A stretch of DNA of 64,000 bases, taken from the NCBI GenBank assembly GCA_965248775.1, contig OZ252150.1:5332001-5396000 (forward strand), written 5' to 3'. The notes below the pieces were generated by a model. It saw only the letters and a program-made list of their open reading frames with translations. It did not search any database and was not told the origin of the DNA. Made by a program: the position numbers and the translations under genes. Positions within the stretch are counted from its first letter, which is position 1, and the number at the start of each line of letters is the position of its first letter. Below are positions 7,069 through 19,860 of the stretch, piece by piece. Source of the DNA: JBHHUI01 sp965248775. Lineage in GTDB: Bacteria; Chloroflexota; Anaerolineae; Anaerolineales; JBHHUI01.

Positions 7069-8856
7069 ATGCTTTCTGAAATCACAATCAGAGACTTTGC
7101 AATCATAGAAGCATTGCAATTGCGCTTTCAACCCGGATTCAATGTGCTCACGGGGGAAACCGGCGCAGGCAAGTCCATCATCATTGATGCTGTCGAACTA
7201 TTGCTTGGTGGCCGCGCCGATAGCACGTTCATCCGCGCCGGCTGCGAGACCGCTCTGGTTGAAGGCACATTTCGTCTGGATGACTTTCTGAAAGAAACAA
7301 TTGGGCCATTGCTCGCGCGCGAAGCTTTGGACGATACACAACACGAAAAGATCCTCGTGATCTCGCGCGAATTGCGCAGCAGCGGGCGCAACGTATGTCG
7401 CATCAACGGGCGTGTAGTGAACCTGGCGTTGGTGCGTGAAATCGGTGCTGTGCTCGTGGATATTCATGGCCAGTCCGAACACCTCTCGTTATTGCGTACA
7501 CGCGAACATGTGAACTTGCTCGACCGTTACGCCGGCCACAGCGAGCAACGCGAGCAATATGCCTCTGTTGTGGAGTCCTTAACTCAGGTACGCGCTGAAC
7601 TTAATGAATTGTTGCGCAGCGAGCGCGATGCTGCACGCCGCGTGGATTTGCTTAACTTTCAGATCAATGAAATCACAGCGGCCAGCCTGACCCTCGGCGA
7701 AGACGAGACATTGCTGGGTGAACGCACGCGTCTGGCAAACGCTGAGAAATTGGCAGCACTAGCCGACGATGTTTTGAACGCTACTGTGGAAGGGTTGCCT
7801 ACAGATGGGGAGGCGCAACTGGCTGCAACAGATCTGCTCGGCTCGGCGGTGCGGGCTCTCGACAAACTCGCCGCGATTGATCCGAATTTAGAGACGCAGC
7901 GCGATCAAATTCAAGGGCTGGTCGAACAACTTTCTGACAGCGCGCGCACAGTACAGGATTATCGTGAAAGTATCGAGTACAACCCACAACATCTCGATGA
8001 AGTTGAAGAGCGCTTGGAGTTGATCCGCAATCTTAAGCGTAAGTATGGTGACACCCTGGAAGAAGTGATCGCCTTTGGCGAGCAGGCACGAAACGATCTC
8101 GATCAGATAACACACGCAGAAGAGCGCATCGAAGCCTTACGACTGCGAGAAGACGAATTACTGCATGAGATAGGACGACAAGGCGCTGCTATGAGTGTGG
8201 GGCGTACTACTGCCGGAGAACAACTCGCCATTGGCGTCGAAGCTGAGCTCAGCGATCTGCGCATGGATGGGGCGCGTTTCGCAGTGGACGTACGTTGGCG
8301 TGATGACGAAGCGCAGGGCGCCTATACCTCGGATGGGCGGCGCGTCGCGTTCGATAGCAGCGGCATCGATCGCGTTGAATTTCTCGTTGCGCCAAATCCT
8401 GGCGAGGGACTCAAACCAATGGTGAAGATCGCCTCCGGCGGCGAGACAGCGCGCCTGATGCTTGCCATGAAAGGTGTACTGGCGCGCGCAGATCGCACAC
8501 CTGCCCTTATCTTCGACGAAATCGATCAGGGCATAGGTGGTCGTGTCGGCGCCGTTGTGGGGCGCAAGCTATGGGGCCTGACTGGTTCCCATCAGGTGTT
8601 GTGTATCACCCATCTGCCGCAACTTGCAGGATACGGCGACGTACACTTTAAGGTTGTAAAATCTGTCGACGGCGATCGCACCCGCACGAACGTCGTGCAA
8701 CTTGAAGACGACGAGCGCATTGCCGAATTGGCGCAAATGCTCGGCGCGGAAAGCGAGGCGGGGCTGCAGAGCGCGGGCGAAATTCTGGACAGCGTCAACA
8801 AGGAAAAACATGCTTTCAGTGTAGTGGCATACGATTCAGTACCCACAAACAGCTGA
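7069..8856 (+). CDS. recN: DNA repair protein RecN
   Basis: 595 residues, standard for RecN, an SMC-like ATPase that acts on double-strand breaks. Walker A is GETGAGKS at 29-36. A long coiled coil with the usual hinge-like region fills the middle (about 160-370). The C-terminal ABC half has the signature KIASGGETARLMLAMK, Walker B ALIFDEIDQGIGG and the H-loop VLCITHLPQLA. ATG at 7069. It is the last gene before the rrn operon. RecN is commonly SOS-regulated; I see no GAAC-N4-GTTC box directly upstream. Confidence 0.95.
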   Translation: MLSEITIRDFAIIEALQLRFQPGFNVLTGETGAGKSIIIDAVELLLGGRADSTFIRAGCETALVEGTFRLDDFLKETIGPLLAREALDDTQHEKILVISRELRSSGRNVCRINGRVVNLALVREIGAVLVDIHGQSEHLSLLRTREHVNLLDRYAGHSEQREQYASVVESLTQVRAELNELLRSERDAARRVDLLNFQINEITAASLTLGEDETLLGERTRLANAEKLAALADDVLNATVEGLPTDGEAQLAATDLLGSAVRALDKLAAIDPNLETQRDQIQGLVEQLSDSARTVQDYRESIEYNPQHLDEVEERLELIRNLKRKYGDTLEEVIAFGEQARNDLDQITHAEERIEALRLREDELLHEIGRQGAAMSVGRTTAGEQLAIGVEAELSDLRMDGARFAVDVRWRDDEAQGAYTSDGRRVAFDSSGIDRVEFLVAPNPGEGLKPMVKIASGGETARLMLAMKGVLARADRTPALIFDEIDQGIGGRVGAVVGRKLWGLTGSHQVLCITHLPQLAGYGDVHFKVVKSVDGDRTRTNVVQLEDDERIAELAQMLGAESEAGLQSAGEILDSVNKEKHAFSVVAYDSVPTNS

Positions 8857-8880
8857 GCTCCGGGATTTTTTAAAGATTCC

Positions 8881-8908
8881 TTGACTCCCTCCGGGAATCT
8901 GGTAGACT
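8881..8908 (+). promoter_or_regulatory. rrn promoter P1
   Basis: TTGACT (8881-8886), 16-nt spacer, TAGACT (8903-8908), preceded by GG. It is the first of two promoters reading into the 16S gene and begins 24 bp after recN. The stretch 8857-9225 has no protein-coding gene and forms the rrn leader. Confidence 0.7.
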
Positions 8909-9075
8909 CCTTCCAGTCGATGACAGACAATGTAAGCCGTTTCGCCCGGGCCGTGTGTCCGAGCAGACGTGAAAAATTGAGAGAGGTGTCGTCAGACACC
9001 GGAGCTGAATAGCTTGCTGGTCTGACCCCGCCGATGCCGAGCAGGACTGCGCATCGGCGTATTCTGTCTCAACCA

Positions 9076-9104
9076 TTGACAGCATGAAAGAAGAGCGGTA
9101 GACT
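9076..9104 (+). promoter_or_regulatory. rrn promoter P2
   Basis: TTGACA (9076-9081), 17-nt spacer, TAGACT (9099-9104), again preceded by GG. It has the better -35 and an optimal spacer. It shares the GGTAGACT block with P1 and with the lexA promoter in this window. Confidence 0.75.
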
Positions 9105-9133
9105 CGCGGCGCTTTCAAAACGAACCTTAACAG

Positions 9134-9150
9134 CTGAATAGTGATAGGAA
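9134..9150 (+). other. 16S pre-rRNA processing stem, 5-prime arm
   Basis: CTGAATAGTGATAGGAA is complementary, with one wobble, to TTCCTGTCACTATTCAG at 10856-10872 beyond the 16S 3-prime end. The two arms would bracket the 16S rRNA in an RNase III-type stem. Confidence 0.65.
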
Positions 9151-9223
9151 GACGACGAGTTCGGGTTCATAAGATTGACATCAACGGACTGACATACGCA
9201 GTATGATTAGTCCAAAGAAGTCA

Positions 9224-10742
<1,519 letters not shown>

Positions 10743-10855
10743 TAGGGAGCACCGAGCAATGGCTTACGAGCTGGCGCTCTACTCCTAGGTCTGTCCCCTG
10801 TCCATTGGACAGGGTGACCCGGCCCCCCACGGGGGACCAAGCCTGAACCAGCGTT

Positions 10856-10872
10856 TTCCTGTCACTATTCAG
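10856..10872 (+). other. 16S pre-rRNA processing stem, 3-prime arm
   Basis: This is the partner of the arm at 9134-9150 and lies between the 16S gene and tRNA-Ile. Confidence 0.65.
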
Positions 10873-10899
10873 ATGTTCAAGGTTCCATGAGGGCGTCTT

Positions 10900-10973
10900 G
10901 GGCCTGTAGCTCAGTTGGTTAGAGCATTCCTCTGATAAGGGAAAGGTCATTGGTTCGAGTCCAATCAGGCCCA
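10900..10973 (+). tRNA. tRNA-Ile (GAT)
   Basis: 74 nt cloverleaf. Acceptor arms GGGCCTG/CAGGCCC, D-arm TAGCTCAGTTGGTTAGAGC, anticodon loop CTGATAA (anticodon GAT), T-arm GGTTCGAGTCC. It is the first tRNA of the 16S-23S spacer, the classic rrn arrangement. The CCA end is not fully encoded. Confidence 0.95.
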
Positions 10974-10983
10974 CCTTTGTCAG

Positions 10984-11027
10984 TCAGCAGTAATCAGTTT
11001 TTATTTCTACTGATCACTGGCTACTGA
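10984..11027. repeat. CAGTNATCAGT-type inverted repeat between spacer tRNAs
   Basis: CAGTAATCAGT (10989-10999) and ACTGATCACTG (11010-11020) are nearly perfect inverted copies with a T-rich loop between them, filling the 59-bp gap between tRNA-Ile and tRNA-Ala. Related repeats fill the gap between the two tRNA-Ala genes at 27280-27369. Confidence 0.6.
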
Positions 11028-11032
11028 AATTT

Positions 11033-11105
11033 GGGGATGTAGCTCAGCTGGGAGAGCGCCGCCTTTGCAAGGCGGAGGCCAGGGGTTCGAGCCCCCTCAT
11101 CTCCA
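11033..11105 (+). tRNA. tRNA-Ala (TGC)
   Basis: 73 nt. Acceptor GGGGATG/CATCTCC with the G3:U70 identity pair of tRNA-Ala; anticodon loop TTTGCAA (anticodon TGC); T-arm GGTTCGAGCCC. It is the second tRNA of the rrn spacer. Confidence 0.95.
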
Positions 11106-11463
11106 CTGGGGAAGAGGGGCGAGACACTCATAAAAAGTAGGAGTGCAGTCTGACAATAAACGTCGTAAGACAGACACCGCGAGAGCGGATCATATAAAGA
11201 AACACGGTATATCGCTATTGCTGCTCTTATGGGCCCGGCGATGTGCCGGGCTCTATTATTGTCGGGCAGAATTAACAACAAAAGGGAATGCGTTCAACGT
11301 CGGACGATGTGATCAAAGAGATTTGAGCGCAGCGCCGGGCGCATAACGCCGCCCGTTCCGGGAGCACGAAACCGGAAGAACTGTACCTTTACAACTGAAT
11401 AGAGTACAGGCCCGTAGCGAGCGGGTCTGTATCAAAAACTTCAATTTCTCCGCATCACATTTT
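11106..11463 (+). other. spacer between tRNA-Ala and 23S, with hairpins and 23S processing arms
   Basis: No coding gene is seen. GCCCGGC/GCCGGGC (11233-11251) makes a tight hairpin followed by TCTATTATT, terminator-like, which may modulate read-through or simply be an RNA processing structure. TTCCGG/CCGGAA (around 11356-11377) makes another. CTGAATAGAGTAC at 11395-11407 pairs with GTACTCTATTCAG at 14471-14483. The block at 11434-11458 (ending CTCCGCATCAC) pairs with the block at 14429-14453 (starting GTGATGCGGAG). These two pairs form the long 23S processing stem. Confidence 0.65.
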
Positions 11464-14426
<2,963 letters not shown>

Positions 14427-14428
14427 TC

Positions 14429-14483
14429 GTGATGCGGAGAACTTGGAGTTTTTGAAACCGAAGGTGTTCGGTACTCTATTCAG
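14429..14483 (+). other. 23S processing stem, 3-prime arms
   Basis: GTGATGCGGAGA (14429-14440) and the following bases to 14453 are the inverted copy of 11434-11458 with about three mismatches; GTACTCTATTCAG (14471-14483) is the perfect inverted copy of 11395-11407. Confidence 0.65.
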
Positions 14484-14575
14484 TAAATAACCGATTGGAG
14501 AGTGGAAGGTGGAGATATCATCTCAGATGATAATCTCCCAATCACCAACTCCGATCTTTCGTTTCGTTGAAACGT

Positions 14576-14696
14576 CCCTTGGTGATTGGAGCGGCGGGGA
14601 TACACCCGGTCCCATCCCGAACCCGGAAGTTAAGCCCGCCAGCGCCGATGGTACTAGGCTGGAGACGGCCTGGGAGAGTAGGTCATTGCCAAGGGG
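14576..14696 (+). rRNA. rrf: 5S ribosomal RNA
   Basis: About 120 nt. Terminal stem CCCTTGG (14576-14582) with CCAAGGG (14689-14695); internal landmarks CCCATCCCGAACCCGGAAGT and GGGAGAGTAGGTC are typical of bacterial 5S. It is the last rRNA of the operon. No clear intrinsic terminator follows; the next gene begins 30 bp on. Confidence 0.95.
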
Positions 14697-14725
14697 CTTT
14701 CTATTTAACCTGGGTATCCTAACCA

Positions 14726-15574
14726 TTGGAAATCGACGACGAGCGGGTCAAATTGGCAAGCGTCTCGCTCCGTTATCTTCATGCGGGCTCGCCGCACAAA
14801 CCGCCTCTTGTGTTATTGCATGGCATTGGCGTCACAGCTGACATCTGGCGCCCAAACATCTCTTCGCTCGCGGAAGCTGGCTTTTCCGTCTTCGCAATTG
14901 ACGCCCCAGGGTTCGGTGACTCGGACAAACCCCTTGGAGTTTACACACTAGATTTCTTTTCCAAAATCCTCAACGAATTCATCAACTGGCTAGGTGACGT
15001 CCCTGTAGGCTTAATCGGTAATTCGATGGGTGGCGCAACGGCGCTCGCATACGCATTGCGCTGGCCAGATCGCGTGCGTGCACTCGTCTTGGCGAATCCG
15101 TTTGGTGTGGGTGCGCGAATTCCGGTCTCGGTCGGGCATATAACACAATTGGCCCTTCCGGCCACATTCACAGCTCTCTTTGGGCAGGTCAACTGGGCTA
15201 TGCAGCGCGTGGTCGGGTTCAACTTCTACGATCCGACAGCTATCCCGCCTGAACTGATCGAGAGCATGTTAAGCCGCAGCGTGCAGGCGAATATCGTCGG
15301 TCGGGTGGGTGCTATCCTCGGGCTGGCACGTGATTTGGGGCTTCCCAGCCAACGTCGCCGCTTCCTCAAACGTCTCAAGGCTCTAAAATCTATCCCGACT
15401 TTGATCGTGTGGGGCCATGATGATCGGCTTCTGCCCGCATCGCACGCACACGAACTCCTCGCTGCAATGCCGCACGCCCAAATGCATATCTTCCCCCATT
15501 GCGGCCATGTATCCCCAGTTGAAAAGGCAGCGGAATTCAACATGCTTGCAGAGACCATTCTCAACAGCTACTAA
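14726..15574 (+). CDS. alpha/beta-hydrolase fold protein
   Basis: 282 residues. The oxyanion-hole motif LLHGIG is near 30-35, the nucleophile elbow GNSMGG has Ser100, the acid is in WGHDDRLLP (about 232) and the histidine in HCGHVSP (about 260), so the catalytic triad is complete. A cap-like region lies between about 125 and 210. The family includes esterases, lipases, C-C hydrolases and haloperoxidases; nothing here fixes the substrate. The start is a TTG at 14726 with no convincing Shine-Dalgarno, only 30 bp after 5S, so it may be co-transcribed with the rrn operon. A stem-loop (AGCCGC/GCGGCT around 15599-15620) follows the stop. Confidence 0.85.
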   Translation: MEIDDERVKLASVSLRYLHAGSPHKPPLVLLHGIGVTADIWRPNISSLAEAGFSVFAIDAPGFGDSDKPLGVYTLDFFSKILNEFINWLGDVPVGLIGNSMGGATALAYALRWPDRVRALVLANPFGVGARIPVSVGHITQLALPATFTALFGQVNWAMQRVVGFNFYDPTAIPPELIESMLSRSVQANIVGRVGAILGLARDLGLPSQRRRFLKRLKALKSIPTLIVWGHDDRLLPASHAHELLAAMPHAQMHIFPHCGHVSPVEKAAEFNMLAETILNSY

Positions 15575-15598
15575 ATATGGAGAATGAGCGAGGAATAT

Positions 15599-15620
15599 AG
15601 CCGCTGATTGTTGGCGGCTG
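15599..15620 (+). terminator. stem-loop after the alpha/beta-hydrolase gene
   Basis: AGCCGC and GCGGCT arms with a 9-nt loop, followed by GTTCGC rather than a T-run. It is a possible weak terminator before the two-component operon. Confidence 0.35.
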
Positions 15621-15688
15621 TTCGCACTCTTAGCGAACATTAACTGAATATGCTGATCGGCAATGGCTGAATATGCTATCATCAAGGC

Positions 15689-16369
15689 ATGAGCAGCCAA
15701 CAACGCGTTTTAGTCATCGAAGACGAACAAAAAATATCAGATTTCCTTCGGCGTGGCCTCGCCTATGAGGGTTATCAGGTCGATGTCGCGGGTGATGGCA
15801 TGGTGGGCCTAGGTCTGGCGCGTGACTATCCACCGGATGTAATCATCCTGGATTGGATGCTGCCTGAGATGGACGGCTTGGTAGTCTGTCGGCGGTTGCG
15901 CAGTGGCGGAGCGGTTCCGATTCTGATCCTGACTGCGCGCGATGCTGTCACAGATAAGGTGCAGGGTCTCGATGCCGGTGCCGATGACTACATGGTCAAA
16001 CCGTTCGACTTCGACGAATTGCTGGCGCGTGTGCGCGCCTTACTACGTCGGGCCCAACCGGCACAGCCGGAAATCCTGCGCTTTGCTGATCTGAGTCTGG
16101 ACACAGGCACGCGTCAGGCGTTCCGGGGCGAACGCGCGATTGACCTAACCGCCAAAGAATACGAATTGCTCGAACTCTTCATGCGCAACCCGCGCCAGGT
16201 GCTTACACGCGATCTCATCTTTGATCGGGTCTGGAATTACGACTTCGGTGGGGAAAGCAACATCATCGAAGTTTATGTCCGTTATTTACGCCAAAAAACC
16301 GAATCCGAGAGCGAACAGCGCCTCATTCATACGGTGCGGGGCGTAGGGTATGTGCTCCGCGAAGAATAA
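15689..16369 (+). CDS. OmpR/PhoB-family response regulator
   Basis: 226 residues. The receiver domain (1-120) has the acidic pair E11-D12, the phospho-acceptor Asp55 (VIILDWMLPEMDG), the switch Thr (ILTARD) and Lys in MVKPFDF. A winged-helix Trans_reg_C domain (about 130-225) includes LTAKEYELLELFMRNPRQVL and the C-terminal VRGVGYVLR. It should bind DNA when phosphorylated by the kinase encoded 73 bp downstream. ATG start; the genes form a conventional pair. Targets are not evident, and no direct repeat typical of PhoB/OmpR sites stands out just upstream. Confidence 0.95.
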   Translation: MSSQQRVLVIEDEQKISDFLRRGLAYEGYQVDVAGDGMVGLGLARDYPPDVIILDWMLPEMDGLVVCRRLRSGGAVPILILTARDAVTDKVQGLDAGADDYMVKPFDFDELLARVRALLRRAQPAQPEILRFADLSLDTGTRQAFRGERAIDLTAKEYELLELFMRNPRQVLTRDLIFDRVWNYDFGGESNIIEVYVRYLRQKTESESEQRLIHTVRGVGYVLREE

Positions 16370-16442
16370 CCACAATGCGGTTTGGCGAATGCGGATGGGG
16401 AGGCAAGATGTCCGCACTCCGTAGCCCGCAGTCCGAAATCGT

Positions 16443-17912
16443 ATGAGCCTACGCCTCCGTCTTACCCTCTGGTACACCATCATCCTCACTGCTGTTATTG
16501 CCTTCTTTGGCGTGGCAGTATGGGTAATTCTCTCGATTAGCCTAACGCGCCAAATCGATCAGCGCTTGCAACAAACTGCGACACAGGTTCTAAGCAACAC
16601 TGCGATAGTGTTCCAGCAAGGTATCTCGTTCGTAGAGATTCCTGAGCCGGATACATTTCAGGCTGTTGGGCTTTATGTTCAGGTCCTTAACCACAAAGGT
16701 ATCCTGCAAGGTGCCTCGCGAAATTTAAGAGATATTAGCGACCCGCTCGATCCCGCGGCTGTTTCGACAGAACCTGGCGAAACAATGACACGCGAGGTGA
16801 TTGCGCATGGCGTCCGCTTGCGCGTTCTCACCGTGCCGGTAGCCGTGCAGAATCAACTTATTGGATATTTACAGGTAGGGGCATCACTTCAGCAGCTCGA
16901 TGACGCTCGCAATCAATTGTTGTTTGTCCTTCTTGGTGGTGGGGCTGCCTCTGTTGTTGTCTCCTTTGTCATCGGATCGCTTACTGCTCGGCGCGCATTG
17001 CGTCCGCTTGAGGATGTGACGCAGGCGGCTTTGCAGATAACCCGGGCAGATGACCTCTCCCGCCGCATCCCAGAAGTCGGTTCACCTGGCGATGAGGTAG
17101 GGCGCCTCGTTGTCGCATTCAACAGTACACTAGAGCGTCTTGAGCGTCTATTTAACGCGCAACGGCAGTTGCTCCAGGATATCTCTCATGAACTGCGTAC
17201 ACCCCTGACAGTGATCCGGGGTAACTTGGATCTACTCCGGCGCATGGGTAGCACTGACACAGAATCGATCAGCGCGATGCAAGACGAGGCCGGACGTATG
17301 TCGCGCCTCGTTGGCGATTTGATGACACTTGCACAGGCCGAAAGCGGCACACTTCCGATGGCCTCTGAACCGGTTGAATTGGACACGCTTTTATTGGAAA
17401 TCTACCGCGAAGCTCGCGTGCTCGCAGGCAACCGGATCGATCTCCGTCTCGTAGAGGAGGATCAGGCCACAGTGAGTGGCGATCCGGATCGGCTCAAACA
17501 GGTCTTGCTGAATCTGGTCGGGAATGCACTGAAGTACACGCCGGAAGGCGGCGAGGTTCGGCTTGGCTTGCGCCGCGTGGGCGATTGGGCCCGCGTGACT
17601 GTAGCTGACTCAGGGCCGGGCATCCCGGATGACGATTTGCCGTATATTTTTGATCGTTTCTATCGGGTCGATAAATCTCGTCGGCGCGAGGACCGGAGTA
17701 CGGTCGGTGCGGGATTAGGACTCGCCATCGCACTCTGGTTGGTCGAATCGCATGGCGGCCGCGTAGAAGTTTCAAGCCGCCTGGGAAAAGGATCGACCTT
17801 CGATGTGTGGCTGCCAATGATCGAAAACGGAGCCACGCAATCTGCTCGGAAGCAAACTGCGCGCCCCGTTTCGGTTCCAGTGGCAACGACGCCGACCGCC
17901 GTCGAGCGCTAG
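16443..17912 (+). CDS. sensor histidine kinase with HAMP domain
   Basis: 489 residues. TM1 is at about 9-32, an extracytoplasmic sensor at 33-155, TM2 at about 157-180, HAMP at 181-240. HisKA has the phospho-acceptor His249 in QDISHELRTPLTVI. HATPase_c follows with the N-box NLVGNALKYTPEGG, G1 DSGPGIPDDD, and G2 GAGLGLAI. The tail beyond 465 is Thr/Ala-rich. It autophosphorylates on the histidine and passes phosphate to the response regulator encoded upstream. The sensor region has no recognisable PAS or Cache motif by eye. Confidence 0.95.
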   Translation: MSLRLRLTLWYTIILTAVIAFFGVAVWVILSISLTRQIDQRLQQTATQVLSNTAIVFQQGISFVEIPEPDTFQAVGLYVQVLNHKGILQGASRNLRDISDPLDPAAVSTEPGETMTREVIAHGVRLRVLTVPVAVQNQLIGYLQVGASLQQLDDARNQLLFVLLGGGAASVVVSFVIGSLTARRALRPLEDVTQAALQITRADDLSRRIPEVGSPGDEVGRLVVAFNSTLERLERLFNAQRQLLQDISHELRTPLTVIRGNLDLLRRMGSTDTESISAMQDEAGRMSRLVGDLMTLAQAESGTLPMASEPVELDTLLLEIYREARVLAGNRIDLRLVEEDQATVSGDPDRLKQVLLNLVGNALKYTPEGGEVRLGLRRVGDWARVTVADSGPGIPDDDLPYIFDRFYRVDKSRRREDRSTVGAGLGLAIALWLVESHGGRVEVSSRLGKGSTFDVWLPMIENGATQSARKQTARPVSVPVATTPTAVER

Positions 17913-17950
17913 ATCAATCTGCGTAAGTCCAAATAAAATTAGCCGGCAGC

Positions 17951-18358
17951 TTACTGCCAGGCGCCTAGGATCGCACCTGCAATTGTCAGGTTGACGGCAT
18001 GGTGGCCTGCATTGATTAGCCACAGATTCAACGGCGCACTCTCATAGAGCTTGTTGATAAACATTTGCGCCGCGACAATCCCGACGCCGACGATCAGACC
18101 GGTCACCAAGCCATCAACCAGCGATGTAGCGCCAGTCATACGGAGTACGAGCGCTAGTACGAGAACAACAACCAACTCGCATAGAAACGTCCACAGATAG
18201 ATGATCGGGTTGTTCGAGTCGGCGATCTCTTCTCGTGTTTTCCCAATGGCCGCCAGCCAGGGCTTTGAGAATACCCCGTACCAGATGGCGCCAATAATGA
18301 AGATGGCGACAGTCGTGACGATGACAGCAATATAATTCAGTTCTCCAAACGGTAGCAT
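17951..18358 (-). CDS. DUF1761 membrane protein
   Basis: 135 residues, four hydrophobic helices (about 7-27, 50-72, 80-102, 112-132). The pattern IWYGVFSKPWLAAIGKTREEI after the first helix and the C-terminal NLWLINAGHHAVNLTIAGAI are characteristic of DUF1761. The function is unknown. A strong GAGGAGGC ribosome-binding site precedes the ATG. It is convergent with the histidine kinase (38 bp between stops). Confidence 0.85.
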   Translation of the reverse strand: MLPFGELNYIAVIVTTVAIFIIGAIWYGVFSKPWLAAIGKTREEIADSNNPIIYLWTFLCELVVVLVLALVLRMTGATSLVDGLVTGLIVGVGIVAAQMFINKLYESAPLNLWLINAGHHAVNLTIAGAILGAWQ

Positions 18359-18435
18359 AATAAGCCTCCTCTTCGGCTATAAAATAAGTTGCCCCGAGTG
18401 TTAAGAACACTCGGATAGCTCATTGGTTATGGAAG

Positions 18436-19098
18436 TTAAAGTCCCAAGTGGGCTTTCGCCTGCGCGCACAGGCTTTCGCCCCCTGCGGATAACCAGGCTG
18501 TGAGGGTTGGGCTGCTCTCCAAGCCCGAATTTAATTCGGTATAGATGCCTGTGCCCCAATAGACGTAGCGTTGTGTCTCGGCTGGCCATTGTTCGGGATG
18601 CCGTGATATCTGCGAATGTCCACCGTTGTAGCCAGCCAGTGCCAACCTGACATCTCCATTCGCGAGGGTCAGCCCCCCAGCAAGATATGCCAACCCCCGG
18701 CGTGCATTCGTGTGCGGTTCTCGCATGGCCTCGCCGGAATTAAAGTGAAACGGCATGACCTGAAATAGCCCTTGTGCGCCCGCGTTGGAGACCGCTTCGG
18801 CATATCCGCAGGATTCGATCTGCATCACCGTAGCAACCAAATTTGGATCCAGGGCCCAATCATTAGCCCAAGTGGCAATATCGTGACCCAAGTGCGCCAC
18901 GGACGGCGTAAAAACTGGGGCAAGAACGCCCTCGTCGAACGACGCTTCGTACCCCGCGGCTTCGGGTTTGACCAGTGCTGGTACCAGACGGATAGCGTTC
19001 GTTACCAGACCGCCGAGTAATAAAGCGAATACCAACACCAACAGCGGTATTAGCTGGATTGGGCGCGGGAGGCTGGGGTTTGTTTGCTCGGATCGCAT
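18436..19098 (-). CDS. lytic transglycosylase (SLT/GH23-like)
   Basis: 220 residues. A membrane anchor or signal segment lies at 15-37 (IQLIPLLVLVFALLLGGLVTN). The catalytic domain (about 75-195) has the SLT signatures: the glutamate in VMQIESCG, the GAQGLFQVMPFHF motif and the LALAGYNGG motif. The enzyme cleaves peptidoglycan non-hydrolytically, yielding anhydromuramic ends, outside the cytoplasmic membrane. ATG at 19098, 19 bp downstream of the stop of the interrupted membrane-protein gene and in the same direction, so they were probably one operon. Confidence 0.9.
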   Translation of the reverse strand: MRSEQTNPSLPRPIQLIPLLVLVFALLLGGLVTNAIRLVPALVKPEAAGYEASFDEGVLAPVFTPSVAHLGHDIATWANDWALDPNLVATVMQIESCGYAEAVSNAGAQGLFQVMPFHFNSGEAMREPHTNARRGLAYLAGGLTLANGDVRLALAGYNGGHSQISRHPEQWPAETQRYVYWGTGIYTELNSGLESSPTLTAWLSAGGESLCAQAKAHLGL

Positions 19099-19117
19099 TG
19101 TCAGAGTTGCCTATCGA

Positions 19118-19860
19118 CTAGCGGCCAAACGTCGGCGCATTCGAGCCATTGGAGGGGATGCCATTCACTGTTCGGGCTGGCTTGGGAGCTGGGCGCACTG
19201 AACTTGTAGTAGGGCGTTGCTCATCTTCCAATGATTCATAATGCAACTCGGGCTTAGCGGTTTCCTGCGTGCCGATGTATTGTGCTCGGGGTGGTTGGGC
19301 TGGAGACTTTCGAACAGGTTGTTGCGCTTGCTTAGTCGGTTGCTGCTCTCGGGCGCGCACATGACTCACAGCGTTCGGAGAACGACGCACAGCTGTCCTG
19401 GTTTGCTCGCGCTCCCACTCGCGTTTTTGGTCAAGCCGTGCTTCGCGCATCGCCGCGTTGATGGCGTCGCGTGCGTGCGCAAATAAACGCTCTCCGGCCA
19501 CACTGAACGTTCCAATAATCAGAATGCGTGTCAGCCAGACCAAAGTCGCAACAAAAATCGGCACATAAGTTAGAAGTTGGTCGCGAGAAAGGACTTCGTT
19601 CCCGACCGTGTTATTGAGCATGGTCAGAGAAACCGCCCACCATGTCATCATGGCGTTCATCGTAGCGCCGAGGAACCAGGCCCCGACGAGATACCAGATT
19701 TCGAGCGAGACGCCTTGCTTTTGCTCCGGGGTGAAAAGCCGGGCTAGACCGGCAAAATCGATCCCGCAGAAGGCAATGGAAAGGATTGTCGCCCACTGCA
19801 CTCCGATGAAGCGTGCCTCACCTAGCAGGCCTTGCAGGGCGAATTCGGTTGTTGAAAAGT
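19118..19860 (-). pseudogene. membrane protein, C-terminal part, cut off by an IS
   Basis: Continuing the frame from the IS boundary at 19860 gives STTEFALQGLLGEARF, then two or three membrane helices (WATILSIAFCGIDFAG; LEIWYLVGAWFLGATMNAMM; TYVPIFVATLVWLTRILIIG) and a long charged, Pro/Gln-rich cytoplasmic tail. The remainder of the gene is at 21052-21252. Removing the IS and one 8-bp target copy restores one frame of about 330 residues. Family unknown. A fragment starting at an internal GTG (19801) could still be translated, but without the promoter, first helix and normal start it is most likely inactive. Confidence 0.75.

Noticed and set aside
9175..9207. A third TTGACA ... TATGAT pair before the 16S gene
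   Set aside because: The spacer is 21 bp and it lies downstream of the 16S processing arm, too close to the mature 16S start.
14509..14560. Short ORF and palindrome just before 5S
   Set aside because: The hairpin around GAGATATCATCT is part of the 23S-5S spacer; the frame is an accident of the 5S sequence.
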